A DNA stretch of 28,839 nucleotides from an uncultured Gemmatimonadota bacterium. Lineage in GTDB: Bacteria > Gemmatimonadota > Gemmatimonadetes > Gemmatimonadales > GWC2-71-9. Position 1 is the stretch's first letter; each line of letters starts with the position of its first letter. The DNA lies in NCBI GenBank assembly GCA_946480845.1, contig CAMLLJ010000006.1, forward strand, positions 1 through 28,839, read 5' to 3'. The notes under the pieces are model-generated. The model did not search any database. It saw only the letters and a list, made by a program, of their open reading frames with translations, and had not been told where the DNA came from. Position numbers and translations under genes: made by a program. Shown one piece after another: positions 1 through 7,913 of the stretch.

Positions 1-62
1 GAACAGACTGGGGCGACTCCGCCGGACTGTGTGCTGGTCCAAGGAGTCGCCCCAGTCTGTTC
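1..62. repeat. Perfect 20-bp inverted repeat (REP-like palindrome or terminator)
   Basis: Bases 1-20 are the exact reverse complement of bases 43-62, with a 22-base centre that itself holds a small GGAC/GTCC stem (24-27 with 37-40). The element lies 24 bp beyond the stop of the leftward gene that ends at 87, so it could terminate that transcript, but the window edge hides any T-run. A perfect 20-bp arm with a long loop is larger than most intrinsic terminators and also resembles a dispersed REP/BIME-type palindrome. Only one copy is seen here. Confidence 0.7.
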
Positions 63-86
63 CCGCCCGTCCCTTGCGAGCAGAGC

Positions 87-1022
87 TCAATCCGGCCGAT
101 GAGACGGCTGGTCCGGCGACCCCGCCATCGCCGCAGCCAGCGAGACGTGGTAGAACCCGGAGAAGCCGCGGGTGAAGAGCAGGCGGCATCCGTCCTGGGA
201 CACCGAAGCGAAGTTGTCGTACTCGGGCGAGTTGACGCCGGCGCCGAAGGGGCGCGGGTCGGACCAGGTGCTGCCGTGGCGCGTGGCAAACCAGAGATCG
301 CTGGGACCGCGCCGACCTGCGGAATCGACGGCGGACACCTCGAGGATCAGGTAGCTCCGATCGTGCCCGGGCCTGGCGCCCCACACGTGGTAGCCCGGCC
401 TCCAGTCCCGCCACGCGTCGCTGCCTTCGACCGGCTGCGCTGCGCCATAGCCCGTGCCGCGCGCGGGCGCGACGAGCTCGACGGTGCGCGACCAGTCGGG
501 CGTGGTGCGTCGGAAGTAGACGTCGCCATCAGCGGCGAGGGTGACCTGCGAGTGATAGTGGCCGAGCTCGGTGGCCTGCGCGATGAACCGGGCCGGGCCC
601 CAGCCGTCGCCCCGACGGTCGGCGTACCAGAGCGACGCGTTGGGCTTCGACGCGGTGTCGCCCGGCGCGCGGCGGTAGGAAGCGAAGACCAGACGCCGGC
701 CGTCGGCCCTGAGCGCAGGGTAGAGATCGGAATACTCCCCGCCAAGATCGACCTGCCGTGAGGTGGACCAGCCGGAAGCGTCGCGGGTGGCAACGTAGAT
801 GCGGTAGTCCTCCTGCCGCGGATCGGTGGCGACCTTCCGGAAGAACCAGAACTCGCGGCCGTCACGGCTCAGGTTGCCGCGGAAGATCCTCCCGGAATCG
901 GCCAGCTCCGGGAGGAAGGGCTGCGTGGTGGCGGGGGCTTCGCACTGGGACTGCGCGGGCATGGTGGCTGGCGCGAGCGCGGTGCCGACCAGGGCCAGCG
1001 TGATTGCGTGGAGTCGGGTCAT
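87..1022 (-). CDS. Exported PD40/TolB-like beta-propeller protein
   Basis: 311-residue protein with an N-terminal Sec signal peptide (hydrophobic ITLALVGTALAPA followed by MPAQ). The mature part has repeated beta-propeller blades of the PD40/TolB type, such as FRGNLSRDGREFWFF, YPALRADGRRLVFAS and FASVSQDGCRLLFTR, each with the D-G-R-x-L/F-x-F turn. Such proteins act in the periplasm as binding or scaffold propellers; the ligand is not predictable. I chose the ATG at 1022 because it begins the signal peptide and has a GAGGG Shine-Dalgarno-like stretch upstream; the frame also opens at a TTG at 1064, which would bury the signal peptide. It follows the M28 peptidase on the same strand after a gap of under 90 bp, so the two may be co-transcribed. 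Confidence 0.8.
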   Translation of the reverse strand: MTRLHAITLALVGTALAPATMPAQSQCEAPATTQPFLPELADSGRIFRGNLSRDGREFWFFRKVATDPRQEDYRIYVATRDASGWSTSRQVDLGGEYSDLYPALRADGRRLVFASYRRAPGDTASKPNASLWYADRRGDGWGPARFIAQATELGHYHSQVTLAADGDVYFRRTTPDWSRTVELVAPARGTGYGAAQPVEGSDAWRDWRPGYHVWGARPGHDRSYLILEVSAVDSAGRRGPSDLWFATRHGSTWSDPRPFGAGVNSPEYDNFASVSQDGCRLLFTRGFSGFYHVSLAAAMAGSPDQPSHRPD

Positions 1023-1109
1023 TCTGTCACGACCCTCGGGGGCATGGAATTGTTTCGCTGGCAAACGCGCGGCGAGCCAGAGGCGGAGCCGAACCAGCCG
1101 AGCTGCGAA

Positions 1110-2840
1110 CTACAGCCCGGCCAGGTGCGCTTCGGCGGCCGCGCGCACGTAGGCAACCGCGGGCTCGATCCGCGCCGGATCGAGCGCGGAGCAGACCGGT
1201 AGCGCGGCGGCGCTGCGGATGGCCCCCTCATACCACGTCGCCCAGGTCTCGATGATCTGCCGCTGCTCCCTCCGGTCACCGCCCGCCGCGATCGAGTCCC
1301 GGCTCAGCGCGAACTCCCGTGCGAGCCGGTCGAGCGCCGCCGCGCGCAGCTCGGCGACGACCTGCTCGCCGGCGGCCGCGTCGGCCGAGGCGAGCGCCAG
1401 CGCCGTGACCAGCGCGCAGCGCCCGACGTTCCGCATCTCGGCGGCCGACACCTTGTCGAGGCGGTCGTTGTCGGTGTGGTAGAACTGGTCGGTGAAGTGC
1501 CACAGCAGGAGGCCGGGCTTGCCGGCACTGAGGAACGGGGTATGATCGCTCCCGCCCTCGAACGGGTTGGTGTTCACCACCCAGCCGCCCGGCACGGCCC
1601 GCGCCACCTCGCGGCAGCGGTTCAGCACGAAGTCGTTGAAGTAGTGCGGCGTCATCTGCGCCGCCGTCAGCGGCTCGCCGCCCCACTCGGTGTGCCGGTC
1701 CTCGCCCCGGGTCCAGATGGCGGAGGGGTCCGGCATCTTCTCGATGAGGAACGTGCCGCCGGTCTTCCCGGTGTCCTCGCCGACCATGTCGAGACTCATG
1801 CCCCAGAGGACGCCGGCCGTCCGGGCGGTGTCGTCCGCGAGGAAGCGGCGGGTCGAGGTGATCTCGTCGCCCCAGAGGAAGGTGATGGTGCGCGCCGGGC
1901 GCGCGTCGCCCCGGCGCACCAGCCCCGCCAGCACGCGCGCCATCTCCGCCTGCGTGGCGACGCCGCTGGCGTTGTCGTTGGCGCCCGGCTCCTGGACGTG
2001 GGCGCTGAAGACGAACCGCTCCGCGGGACGCACGGCGCCCCGCGCCTCCGCCACGAGCGTCAGCTCATCGGCGAGCCGCCAGGCCACCGATGACTTCGCG
2101 CGCACCCGCACCGGCCCGCGCGCGAGGGCCGACTCGAGCGCCTCCCGGGCCGCGAAGGAGAGCAGGATCGACCAGGTGCGCCGGACCGAGTCGCCCGCGA
2201 AGCCGCCGAACTGGATGGAGGTGCGGTTGACCTCCGGCTTCAGGTAGTCCGGGAGCCCGTAGGTGAGCGCTCCGACCGCACCGGCCCGCATCGCCTGGGC
2301 GACGAGAGGCCTCCCCTGCCCCTTCGCGTACACGATCTTCCCCGCGACGCCGAGCCGTTCGATGTCCCCCGCAGTGGCGGCGGAGAGGTCCACGACCTCG
2401 GCGACGACGCCGGTATCTGGCGTCGAGTACGAGCCGATCGCCAGCATGTTGCGGTTGCTGGAGAAGCGGAGCAGCTCGGGGCCACCCTCGATGGCGAGCG
2501 ACGCGTCGAGCGGCGTCCACGCCGGCCGCTCGAGCGGGCGCCGCTCGATGCGGTACACCAGCGGGGCGTCCGGCGGTGCGCCTTCCTCGGGGACGTACCC
2601 GGCGCGCTGGAGGATCCCCGCGACCCGCGCGATCGAGGTGTCGAACCCCGGGCTGCCCGGCTGCCGCCAGAACTGCTCCACGAAGGCGACGGTGCGGAGG
2701 GCGCTGTCGCCGGAGAAGTCGCGGGCGACGAGTGCGTGGAGCGGGGCGAGGGCCGGGGGAACGGCGGATCGGCGCGAGGGCGCGACGGAGCAGGCCGCGG
2801 CCAGGGCCAGGGCTGCGGCCGGAATCAGGAATCGGGGCAT
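1110..2840 (-). CDS. M28-family metallopeptidase lipoprotein with PA-like insert
   Basis: 576 residues. The N-terminus is a lipoprotein signal ending LALAAAC, lipid-modified Cys17. A PA-like region at about 140-200 (VVDLSAATAGDI, GKIVYAKGQG, AGAVGALTY) precedes the catalytic core. Expected two-zinc ligands of family M28 are visible: His281 (FSAHVQEP), Asp289 (GANDNASG), Glu326 (WGDE), Asp351 (SLDMVGED) and His455 (FYHTDND), plus GGSDHTPF at 429-436. It should be an exported aminopeptidase or carboxypeptidase-like enzyme, probably for peptide scavenging at the envelope. Oddity: the residue two after the first His, Asp in classical M28 enzymes, is Gln283; I recall the HVQEPGANDNASG variant as a recurring subfamily rather than a lesion. 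A C-terminal helical tail (about 480-576) has no recognised domain. The possible -10 TACATT lies 5 nt before the ATG. Confidence 0.88.
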   Translation of the reverse strand: MPRFLIPAAALALAAACSVAPSRRSAVPPALAPLHALVARDFSGDSALRTVAFVEQFWRQPGSPGFDTSIARVAGILQRAGYVPEEGAPPDAPLVYRIERRPLERPAWTPLDASLAIEGGPELLRFSSNRNMLAIGSYSTPDTGVVAEVVDLSAATAGDIERLGVAGKIVYAKGQGRPLVAQAMRAGAVGALTYGLPDYLKPEVNRTSIQFGGFAGDSVRRTWSILLSFAAREALESALARGPVRVRAKSSVAWRLADELTLVAEARGAVRPAERFVFSAHVQEPGANDNASGVATQAEMARVLAGLVRRGDARPARTITFLWGDEITSTRRFLADDTARTAGVLWGMSLDMVGEDTGKTGGTFLIEKMPDPSAIWTRGEDRHTEWGGEPLTAAQMTPHYFNDFVLNRCREVARAVPGGWVVNTNPFEGGSDHTPFLSAGKPGLLLWHFTDQFYHTDNDRLDKVSAAEMRNVGRCALVTALALASADAAAGEQVVAELRAAALDRLAREFALSRDSIAAGGDRREQRQIIETWATWYEGAIRSAAALPVCSALDPARIEPAVAYVRAAAEAHLAGL

Positions 2841-2875
2841 TCCTTAATGTAGGGGGAAACGTCTAGTTTCCAGAC
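2841..2875. promoter_or_regulatory. 35-bp divergent promoter region, probably leaderless on both sides
   Basis: Only 35 bp separate the M28 start (2840, minus) from the rhomboid start (2876, plus). Rightward, TAGTTT at 2864-2869 is followed by exactly 6 nt and then ATG, so transcription would start at or next to the start codon. Leftward, TACATT (complement of 2846-2851) is 5 nt from the ATG. An AAGGA lies in that 5-nt gap but would not be transcribed if TACATT is the -10 element. Confidence 0.5.
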
Positions 2876-3655
2876 ATGACCCCCTGGGTACGCACACTCC
2901 TCGTCGCCAACGTCATCGTCTTCTTCCTGACCCGCGCGCAGCCGGCGCTGGCGGACGTGCTGGCGCTCTATCCCTCCGGCGTGGTGGTCCGGCCCTGGAC
3001 GCCGATCACCTACATGTTCGTGCACGCCGACTTCTGGCACATCTTCTTCAACATGCTGTCGCTCTTCTTCTTCGGGCCGCGGGTCGAGGAGCGGCTGGGC
3101 AAGGGGCACTTCATCGCGCTCTACCTGGTGAGCGGGCTCGCAGGCGCGCTCTTCTCCTTCCTGACCCCGACGGCGTGGATCGTCGGCGCCTCCGGCGCGG
3201 TGTTCGGCGTCCAGCTCGCCTTCGCGCGCTACTGGCCGAGGGTCCGGATCCTCATCTGGGGCGTCCTGCCGATCGAGGCGCGCTGGCTGGTCGTGATCAT
3301 GACGCTGGTGTCGCTCAAGGGCGGGTTCAGCGGCGGCGGCGGGATCGCGCACTGGGCGCACCTGGGCGGGTACATCGGCGCGGCCGTCTTCCTCGTGGTG
3401 ATGGACCGGCTGAGCCCCGCCCGGAGCTTCCGGAGCCGCGCATCGGGCGCGACGCCGTCGCCGGTCACCGCCCGGGTGCTGGGCGACCGCGCGGCCCTCG
3501 AGCGCTGGTCGCGGATCCGGGCCGAAGACCTCCACGAAGTGAACCGGACCGAGCTCGAGCGGATCCGCAGCCGGATCGAGAAGGACGGGGTCGGGTCGCT
3601 CACGCCGTCGGACCGGGAGTTCCTCGACCGCTTCAGCGGCAGGGTCGCCGGCTGA
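2876..3655 (+). CDS. Rhomboid-family intramembrane serine protease
   Basis: 259 residues with about six membrane segments in the first 180 residues, the size of bacterial GlpG-like cores. The catalytic set is intact: oxyanion-hole residues His55 and Asn59 (HIFFN, the H-x-x-x-N motif), nucleophile Ser106 in GASGAVFG, and His162 in AHLGG. It should cleave single-pass membrane substrates within the inner membrane. A hydrophilic tail (about 185-259, rich in Arg/Glu, LERWSRIRAEDLHEVNRTEL) follows the membrane core; this tail type recurs in rhomboids with cytoplasmic C-termini. The stop is immediately followed by the ATG of the next gene, so the two are probably translationally coupled. No Shine-Dalgarno is seen; see the leaderless promoter at 2864. 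Confidence 0.92.
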   Translation: MTPWVRTLLVANVIVFFLTRAQPALADVLALYPSGVVVRPWTPITYMFVHADFWHIFFNMLSLFFFGPRVEERLGKGHFIALYLVSGLAGALFSFLTPTAWIVGASGAVFGVQLAFARYWPRVRILIWGVLPIEARWLVVIMTLVSLKGGFSGGGGIAHWAHLGGYIGAAVFLVVMDRLSPARSFRSRASGATPSPVTARVLGDRAALERWSRIRAEDLHEVNRTELERIRSRIEKDGVGSLTPSDREFLDRFSGRVAG

Positions 3656-4549
3656 ATGCAGCTCTGGCACTGCGTCAACCGGAATTTCGGCGACGCGCTC
3701 AACCCGTGGCTCTGGAGCCGGCTCCTGCCCGGCTTCTTCGACGCCGATCCCTCCGCGATTTTCGTCGGCATCGGGACCATCCTCGACGACCGGGTGCCGG
3801 CGGCGCCGACGAAGCTGGTCTTCAGCTCCGGCATGGGCTACGGCACGCCGCCGGTGATCGACGACCGGTGGCGCTTCTTCTGCGTGCGCGGCCCGCTCAC
3901 CGCCGAGAAGCTCGGACTGCCGCCCGACCGCGCCGTGACCGACGGTGCGGCGCTGCTGCCGCTGGTCTACCGGGGAGTGCCCCACCCGCGACGCGGCATC
4001 GCCTTCATGCCGCACCACGTGAGCAAGCAGCAGTACGACTGGCGCGGGATCTGCCGCCGGCTGGGGATCACCTTCCTCGATCCCGACGCGCCGGTGGACC
4101 GGTTGCTCGACCAGGTGGCGGGCGCGGAGCGGGTGCTCACCGAGGCGATGCACGGCGCCATCGTGGCCGACACGCTGCGGGTGCCCTGGGTCGCCGTCTC
4201 GATCTACGACCACATCAACGCGTTCAAGTGGGACGACTGGTGCCGGTCGATGGAGCTCTGCTACCACCCGGAGACGGTTCCGTCGATCACCAGCAACTGG
4301 TCGCAGCGGGCCGACCGGCGGTTCCGCGGCTACCTGCGCCGGATCTGGATGACCGGCTCCCTGATGCGGATCGGCCGCGAGCACCGGCCGGTGAGCCCGC
4401 CCGAGGCGGTCGAGCGCGCGACCGACCGGCTCGCGGAGATCCGCGACCGCGCCGAGCCGATGCTCAGCGCGGATGCCGTGCTCGAGGACCGCACGCGCCG
4501 CCTCCGGGAGCGGCTCGACGAGGTGCGGGCGCACCGCGGGCCGCACTGA
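3656..4549 (+). CDS. Polysaccharide pyruvyl transferase family protein
   Basis: 297 residues, matching the polysaccharide pyruvyl transferase/ExoV-like fold (PF04230 pattern). It opens with NFGDALNPWL, has the glycine-rich GIGTILDD and SSGMGYG strands, then VRGPLTAEKLG, TDGAALLP, and the family hallmark TEAMHGAIVADTLRVPW near residues 160-178. Members transfer a pyruvyl ketal from phosphoenolpyruvate to sugars of exopolysaccharide or cell-wall glycans in the cytoplasm. The ATG directly abuts the rhomboid TGA (3653-3655), so translation likely depends on the upstream gene. Its last 86 bp overlap, on the opposite strand, the 3' end of the DUF2156 gene. No other glycan-biosynthesis gene is nearby, so the acceptor is unknown. 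Confidence 0.85.
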   Translation: MQLWHCVNRNFGDALNPWLWSRLLPGFFDADPSAIFVGIGTILDDRVPAAPTKLVFSSGMGYGTPPVIDDRWRFFCVRGPLTAEKLGLPPDRAVTDGAALLPLVYRGVPHPRRGIAFMPHHVSKQQYDWRGICRRLGITFLDPDAPVDRLLDQVAGAERVLTEAMHGAIVADTLRVPWVAVSIYDHINAFKWDDWCRSMELCYHPETVPSITSNWSQRADRRFRGYLRRIWMTGSLMRIGREHRPVSPPEAVERATDRLAEIRDRAEPMLSADAVLEDRTRRLRERLDEVRAHRGPH

Positions 4550-5579
4550 GCATCCACGCCGCCTCCTGCCGCACCGCGCGCCCGAGCGCGCGCGCGAACA
4601 CCGACCCCGGGGCTCCTCCCGTGAACGCCGCCGCGATGGCCCAGGTCACCCGCGGCGTGATCCGCGCCCGGTCGGCGATGGCGTAGACCGGCTCCCAGCG
4701 CATGGGCGAGAACTTCGCCTTGAACGACTCCAGTCCCCGGAAATCATAGAAGCGGCGGCCGTGCGCACGCATCCAGGAGAGCACCAGCCGGAGCCAGAGC
4801 GGAGGCGTGCCCGGCGGGTCGGCGTGCGCGCGGCCGGCGAGCGGTGCAAGGCCCAGCGTCACGTAGCCGGCGCCTTCGGCCGCGAGGGTGCGCACCGCGG
4901 CGTCGATCAGCAGCTCGACCGTGCCGTTCGGGGCATCCGGGCTGCGCACGAACTGCTCGATCAGCCAGCCGCGCCGCGCGGGCACCGGCGAGGCGACGAG
5001 GAATCCCGCGGTGGCTCCGCGCCGGCGCGCCGCGAAGATGCGGCGGTCGTCGAGCTGCTGGAGGGTTTCCGGCTCGACCAGGAAATGGAGCGGCGGGAGC
5101 CCCCGGGTCAGGAGCCAGGACTCGAGGCAGGCGCGGAGCGATGGGTCTCGCTCCGCGGCGGCGGGCGCCAGCTCGGCCACCTCGACGCCCTTGTTGCGCG
5201 CCCGGTGAAGCTGCGCGCGGAGGGAGGCGCGCGCCGTGGCGCGCTCCCAGCCCGCGGGATCCCACGCGGGCTGGGCGCCCAGCAGCACGAAGGCGTGCGA
5301 TGGGCTCCTGGCCAGGAGCGATTCGAGCCGCGCCTCGGCGCCGAAGTAGCAGACCTGTTCCCCGGCAGCGTGCGCGTCGTCCTCGAACTCGCGGGCGACG
5401 GCGGCGAGCCTCGCCTCGGCAGCCACCGGGGCCCCGGCCACCACGCGCACCCGGCCCTGGGTGACGTACCCGACGACCGCATCGCCCGAGGCGGCGAACC
5501 AGTGCCGGATGCCCGGATTGAGAACCTGGTAGGCGGTGGCATTCCAGCCGTGCGCGAGGACGAGGTCTCGCGCGCTCAC
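4464..5579 (-). CDS. DUF2156 / MprF C-terminal-like aminoacyl transferase
   Basis: 371 residues resembling the soluble C-terminal catalytic half of lysyl-phosphatidylglycerol synthase (DUF2156, two GNAT-like folds). Supporting segments are HWFAASGDAVVGYV at the start, an internal RAQLHRARNKGVEV, APNGTVELLIDAAVRTL, and the signature YDFRGLESFKAKFSP.W near the C-terminus. In the family this domain moves an amino acid from aminoacyl-tRNA to a lipid or peptide. The flippase membrane half of MprF is absent; only one weakly hydrophobic stretch near the C-terminus (VTWAIAAAF) is seen. It is the last gene of the marR-clc operon: its GTG (5579-5577) overlaps the ClC stop codon by 4 bp (GTGA). The low-complexity Ala/Pro/Arg C-terminus lies in the 86-bp antisense overlap with the pyruvyl transferase gene and may be a late extension. 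Confidence 0.82.
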   Translation of the reverse strand: MSARDLVLAHGWNATAYQVLNPGIRHWFAASGDAVVGYVTQGRVRVVAGAPVAAEARLAAVAREFEDDAHAAGEQVCYFGAEARLESLLARSPSHAFVLLGAQPAWDPAGWERATARASLRAQLHRARNKGVEVAELAPAAAERDPSLRACLESWLLTRGLPPLHFLVEPETLQQLDDRRIFAARRRGATAGFLVASPVPARRGWLIEQFVRSPDAPNGTVELLIDAAVRTLAAEGAGYVTLGLAPLAGRAHADPPGTPPLWLRLVLSWMRAHGRRFYDFRGLESFKAKFSPMRWEPVYAIADRARITPRVTWAIAAAFTGGAPGSVFARALGRAVRQEAAWMLSAARGAPAPRRAAPGGGACGPRARHPR

Positions 5580-7345
5580 CGCATGGGCCGGACGATCGAG
5601 CGGTCCCGCGCGGCGCGGAGCCGCGGGGCGTGCGCGGCGAGGAGGTCGCTCCGGGTGACGATCCCGACCAGCCGTCCCGGCTGCTCGCGCGAGACGACCG
5701 GGAGCCGGCCGACGTGCTGGGTCACCATGTGGTCGGCGGCGTCCCGCATCGTGTTGTGCTCGAACACCACGACCGGCGGGCGGCGGACCAGGCTGCCGAT
5801 GGCGATCCCGGGCTGCCCGGCCGCCTCGAGCAGGTCGCGGCGGGTGACCACCCCCACCAGCGTGCCGGCGGCATCGATCACCGGGAACCCCTGGTGCGAA
5901 CCGCGCGGCAGCGACGCGAGGACCTGCTCGACGGTGTGGCCGGCGCTCAGGGTCACGACCTCGCGGGTCATGGCGTCGCGCACCAGCACGTGGGCGAGGT
6001 GATCGACCGCGTACTCGGTGCGGACGCTGGCCCCGCGCCGCGCCAGCTTCTCGGTCATGATCGAATGGCGATCCAGCAGCAGCGAGATGAGGTACGCCGC
6101 CGCGCAGCCGGCCAGCAGCGGTAGGAGCCCGACCGGCTGGCGCGTCGTCTCGAAGGCGAAGACGATCGAGGCGAGCAGCGCATGCGAGGCGCCGGCGAAG
6201 ATCGCCGCCATGCCGACGAGCCCCGCCATGCGGGGATCGATGCCGAGGGCCGGTGCCATGGCCGCGGCGGCGCCGCCCAGCCAGGCGCCGAGGCCGCCGC
6301 CGATGGTGAAGAGCGGCGCCAGGGTGCCGCCCGAGGTGCCGCTGCCGAGGTACACCGCCCAGGAAACGAGCTTGAGGAGGACCAGTGCGAGGAGCGTGCG
6401 GCCGGCGATGGTGCCGGCAATCGCTCCGGTGATGTTCTCATAGCCGACGCCAAGGGTGCGCGGGTCGACGTAACCGATCACTCCGACGACGAGGGCCCCG
6501 GCCACCGGCCACCACATCCAGTGCAGGCCCACCCGCTCCCCGTACTTCTCGAACAGGTCCTCGATGCCGTATGCGAGGCGCTTGACCGCCACCGCGATCA
6601 CGCCGATGACGCCGCCGAGCACGGCGTAGGCGGCCAGCGCGGCGTCGGTCGGCTGCGCCAGCTCGGGGATGCCGAAGACGGGGGCGCCGCCCTCGAAGGC
6701 GAGCCGCACGGCGGTGGCGGCGGACGCGGCCAGCGCGACCGGGATGAGCGACCGCGGGCGGTACTCGAAGAGGAGCAGCTCGACCGCGAGCAGCACGGCC
6801 GACACCGGGCTGCCGAAGGTGGCCGCCATCCCGGCGGCGGCCCCGGCGGCGAGGAGCGTCTTCCGCTCGTCGGCGGTGATGTGGAGGAGCTGGCCGACGA
6901 GGGAGCCGAGCGCGCCGCCGGTGGCGATGATGGGCCCCTCGGCGCCGAACGGGCCGCCGGTCCCGATGGCAACGGCGGCGGAGAGCGGCTTCAGCACCAT
7001 GACGCGAGCGGGGATCTGGCTCTCGCCATAGAGCACGCGCTCCATGACCTCCGGGATGCCGTGCCCGCGGATGGCTGATGAGCCGTAGCGGGCCATGAGC
7101 CCGACCAGGAACGCGCCCGCGATGGGCACGAGCATCACCGCCACGCCGAGGCCGTGGCCCACGGGTGAGGTGAACTCCCCGGAAACCCGGCCGAAGAAGG
7201 CGAGGTTGGTCACGAACCCGATGAGGCGGAGCAGGAGCTGGGCGACGAAGCCGGCGGCGATGCCGATGCCGACCGCGAGCCCGGTGACCGCGATGGTCCG
7301 CCGGGTGACGGGCTCGTACTCGGCGGGGATGAGCGGGACGGTCAC
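5576..7345 (-). CDS. ClC-family chloride channel/transporter with two CBS domains
   Basis: 589 residues from the GTG at 7345. That start overlaps the marR TGA by 4 bp (GTGA) and is preferred over the longer open frame to 7402, whose extra N-terminus is Arg-rich antisense-like sequence. ClC pore motifs are present: GHGIP (94-98, the GSGIP position), GAEGP with gating Glu136, and GGTLAPLF (339-346, the GxFxP region). Multiple hydrophobic helices fill residues 15-425. Two CBS modules follow (about 455-510 and 517-575: VRDAMTREVVTLS, GVVTRRDLLE, GIVTRSDLLA), which in this family bind adenine nucleotides and gate transport. It would move chloride or another anion, possibly fluoride or nitrate, across the inner membrane. 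Ser of GSGIP is replaced by His95, so ion selectivity may differ from E. coli ClC. Confidence 0.93.
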   Translation of the reverse strand: MTVPLIPAEYEPVTRRTIAVTGLAVGIGIAAGFVAQLLLRLIGFVTNLAFFGRVSGEFTSPVGHGLGVAVMLVPIAGAFLVGLMARYGSSAIRGHGIPEVMERVLYGESQIPARVMVLKPLSAAVAIGTGGPFGAEGPIIATGGALGSLVGQLLHITADERKTLLAAGAAAGMAATFGSPVSAVLLAVELLLFEYRPRSLIPVALAASAATAVRLAFEGGAPVFGIPELAQPTDAALAAYAVLGGVIGVIAVAVKRLAYGIEDLFEKYGERVGLHWMWWPVAGALVVGVIGYVDPRTLGVGYENITGAIAGTIAGRTLLALVLLKLVSWAVYLGSGTSGGTLAPLFTIGGGLGAWLGGAAAAMAPALGIDPRMAGLVGMAAIFAGASHALLASIVFAFETTRQPVGLLPLLAGCAAAYLISLLLDRHSIMTEKLARRGASVRTEYAVDHLAHVLVRDAMTREVVTLSAGHTVEQVLASLPRGSHQGFPVIDAAGTLVGVVTRRDLLEAAGQPGIAIGSLVRRPPVVVFEHNTMRDAADHMVTQHVGRLPVVSREQPGRLVGIVTRSDLLAAHAPRLRAARDRSIVRPMR

Positions 7346-7815
7346 CGGCCCTCGAGGAACATCGCGGTGGCCTCGTCGGCGATGCCGGCGGCCTCGAGCC
7401 ACTCCTCGAGCGACCGGGCGAGCGCCCCGCGCGAGGCGGCGGGCATCCGGGCCAGGCCCTCGATCAGCCTGACCTGGACCGGCACCGGCGCCTTTTCGAG
7501 CAGCGCGGTGCCGGCCGCACTGGGCCGGAACACCGCGCGGCGCCGGTCGTGTGCCGAGGCGCGGCGGGTGACCAGGCCGCGGCGGACCAGCCCGTTCACG
7601 ACCTCGGACACCGTGCTCTGGCGCGCGAGGGTGCGCCCGACCAGGTCGCCCAGCGACTGTCCGGGCTCACGGGCCAGCTCATGGAGGACGAAGAGCTGGG
7701 CCACGCTGAGGCCCGACTGGCGCTCGGCCGCGCTGGCCGAGGTGCGCAGCGCCTGCACCAGGCGCCTGAGCGCACTCATGGTCCGTTCCGAATACTTCGG
7801 TCCCGAAGTAATCAC
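7342..7815 (-). CDS. MarR-family transcriptional regulator
   Basis: 157 residues with the MarR winged helix: GLSVAQLFVLHEL, then recognition-helix region TLARQSTVSEVVNGLVRRGL, and the basic wing RRASAHDRRRAVFRPS. Flanking helices would make the dimer. The GTG at 7815 is preferred because a -10-like TAGCTT sits exactly 6 nt before it, matching a leaderless pattern seen at other genes here; the alternative is the ATG at 7779 (145 residues). A perfect 8+8 palindrome at 7793-7810 lies between the two candidate starts and is the obvious autoregulatory operator. First gene of a GTGA-coupled operon with the ClC channel and DUF2156 enzyme, so it probably represses all three. The inducer is unknown. 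Confidence 0.9.
   Translation of the reverse strand: MITSGPKYSERTMSALRRLVQALRTSASAAERQSGLSVAQLFVLHELAREPGQSLGDLVGRTLARQSTVSEVVNGLVRRGLVTRRASAHDRRRAVFRPSAAGTALLEKAPVPVQVRLIEGLARMPAASRGALARSLEEWLEAAGIADEATAMFLEGR
7793..7810. promoter_or_regulatory. 18-bp palindromic operator, probably for the MarR protein
   Basis: TACTTCGG and CCGAAGTA flank a 2-bp centre (TC) as a perfect dyad. Length and symmetry fit a MarR dimer site. It covers codons 2-8 of the GTG-started gene, just downstream of the predicted start point at 7815, or lies upstream of the alternative ATG at 7779. Either position would allow autorepression. Confidence 0.7.
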
Positions 7816-7821
7816 GCAGGG

Positions 7822-7827
7822 AAGCTA
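7822..7827 (-). promoter_or_regulatory. -10-like hexamer of the marR-clc-DUF2156 operon
   Basis: On the minus strand TAGCTT is followed by CCCTGC and then the GTG start. This is the same hexamer-6 nt-start spacing as at the rhomboid and AAA+ genes, and predicts a leaderless transcript. No convincing -35 is seen. Confidence 0.4.
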
Positions 7828-7913
7828 GTGGCCGGGAGTCCTCGCGCAACTGGTTCAAAAGTTGCACTCTTGATGTTGCCAGTCTTCATCATTCCTCCAC
7901 CATCGTGACGTAA

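Noticed and set aside
2825..4546. 573-residue minus-strand open frame
   Set aside because: It is the antisense of the rhomboid and pyruvyl transferase genes, composed of His/Arg/Pro/Asp-rich sequence typical of shadow frames.
3175..4686. 503-residue plus-strand open frame across the rhomboid and pyruvyl transferase genes
   Set aside because: Arg/Ala/Gly-rich shadow frame in high-GC DNA with no domain motif; the two genes in the other frame have complete catalytic motifs.
7779..7815. ATG at 7779 as the marR start
   Set aside because: Not excluded, but there is no ribosome site there, while the GTG at 7815 fits the spacing of the other leaderless starts.
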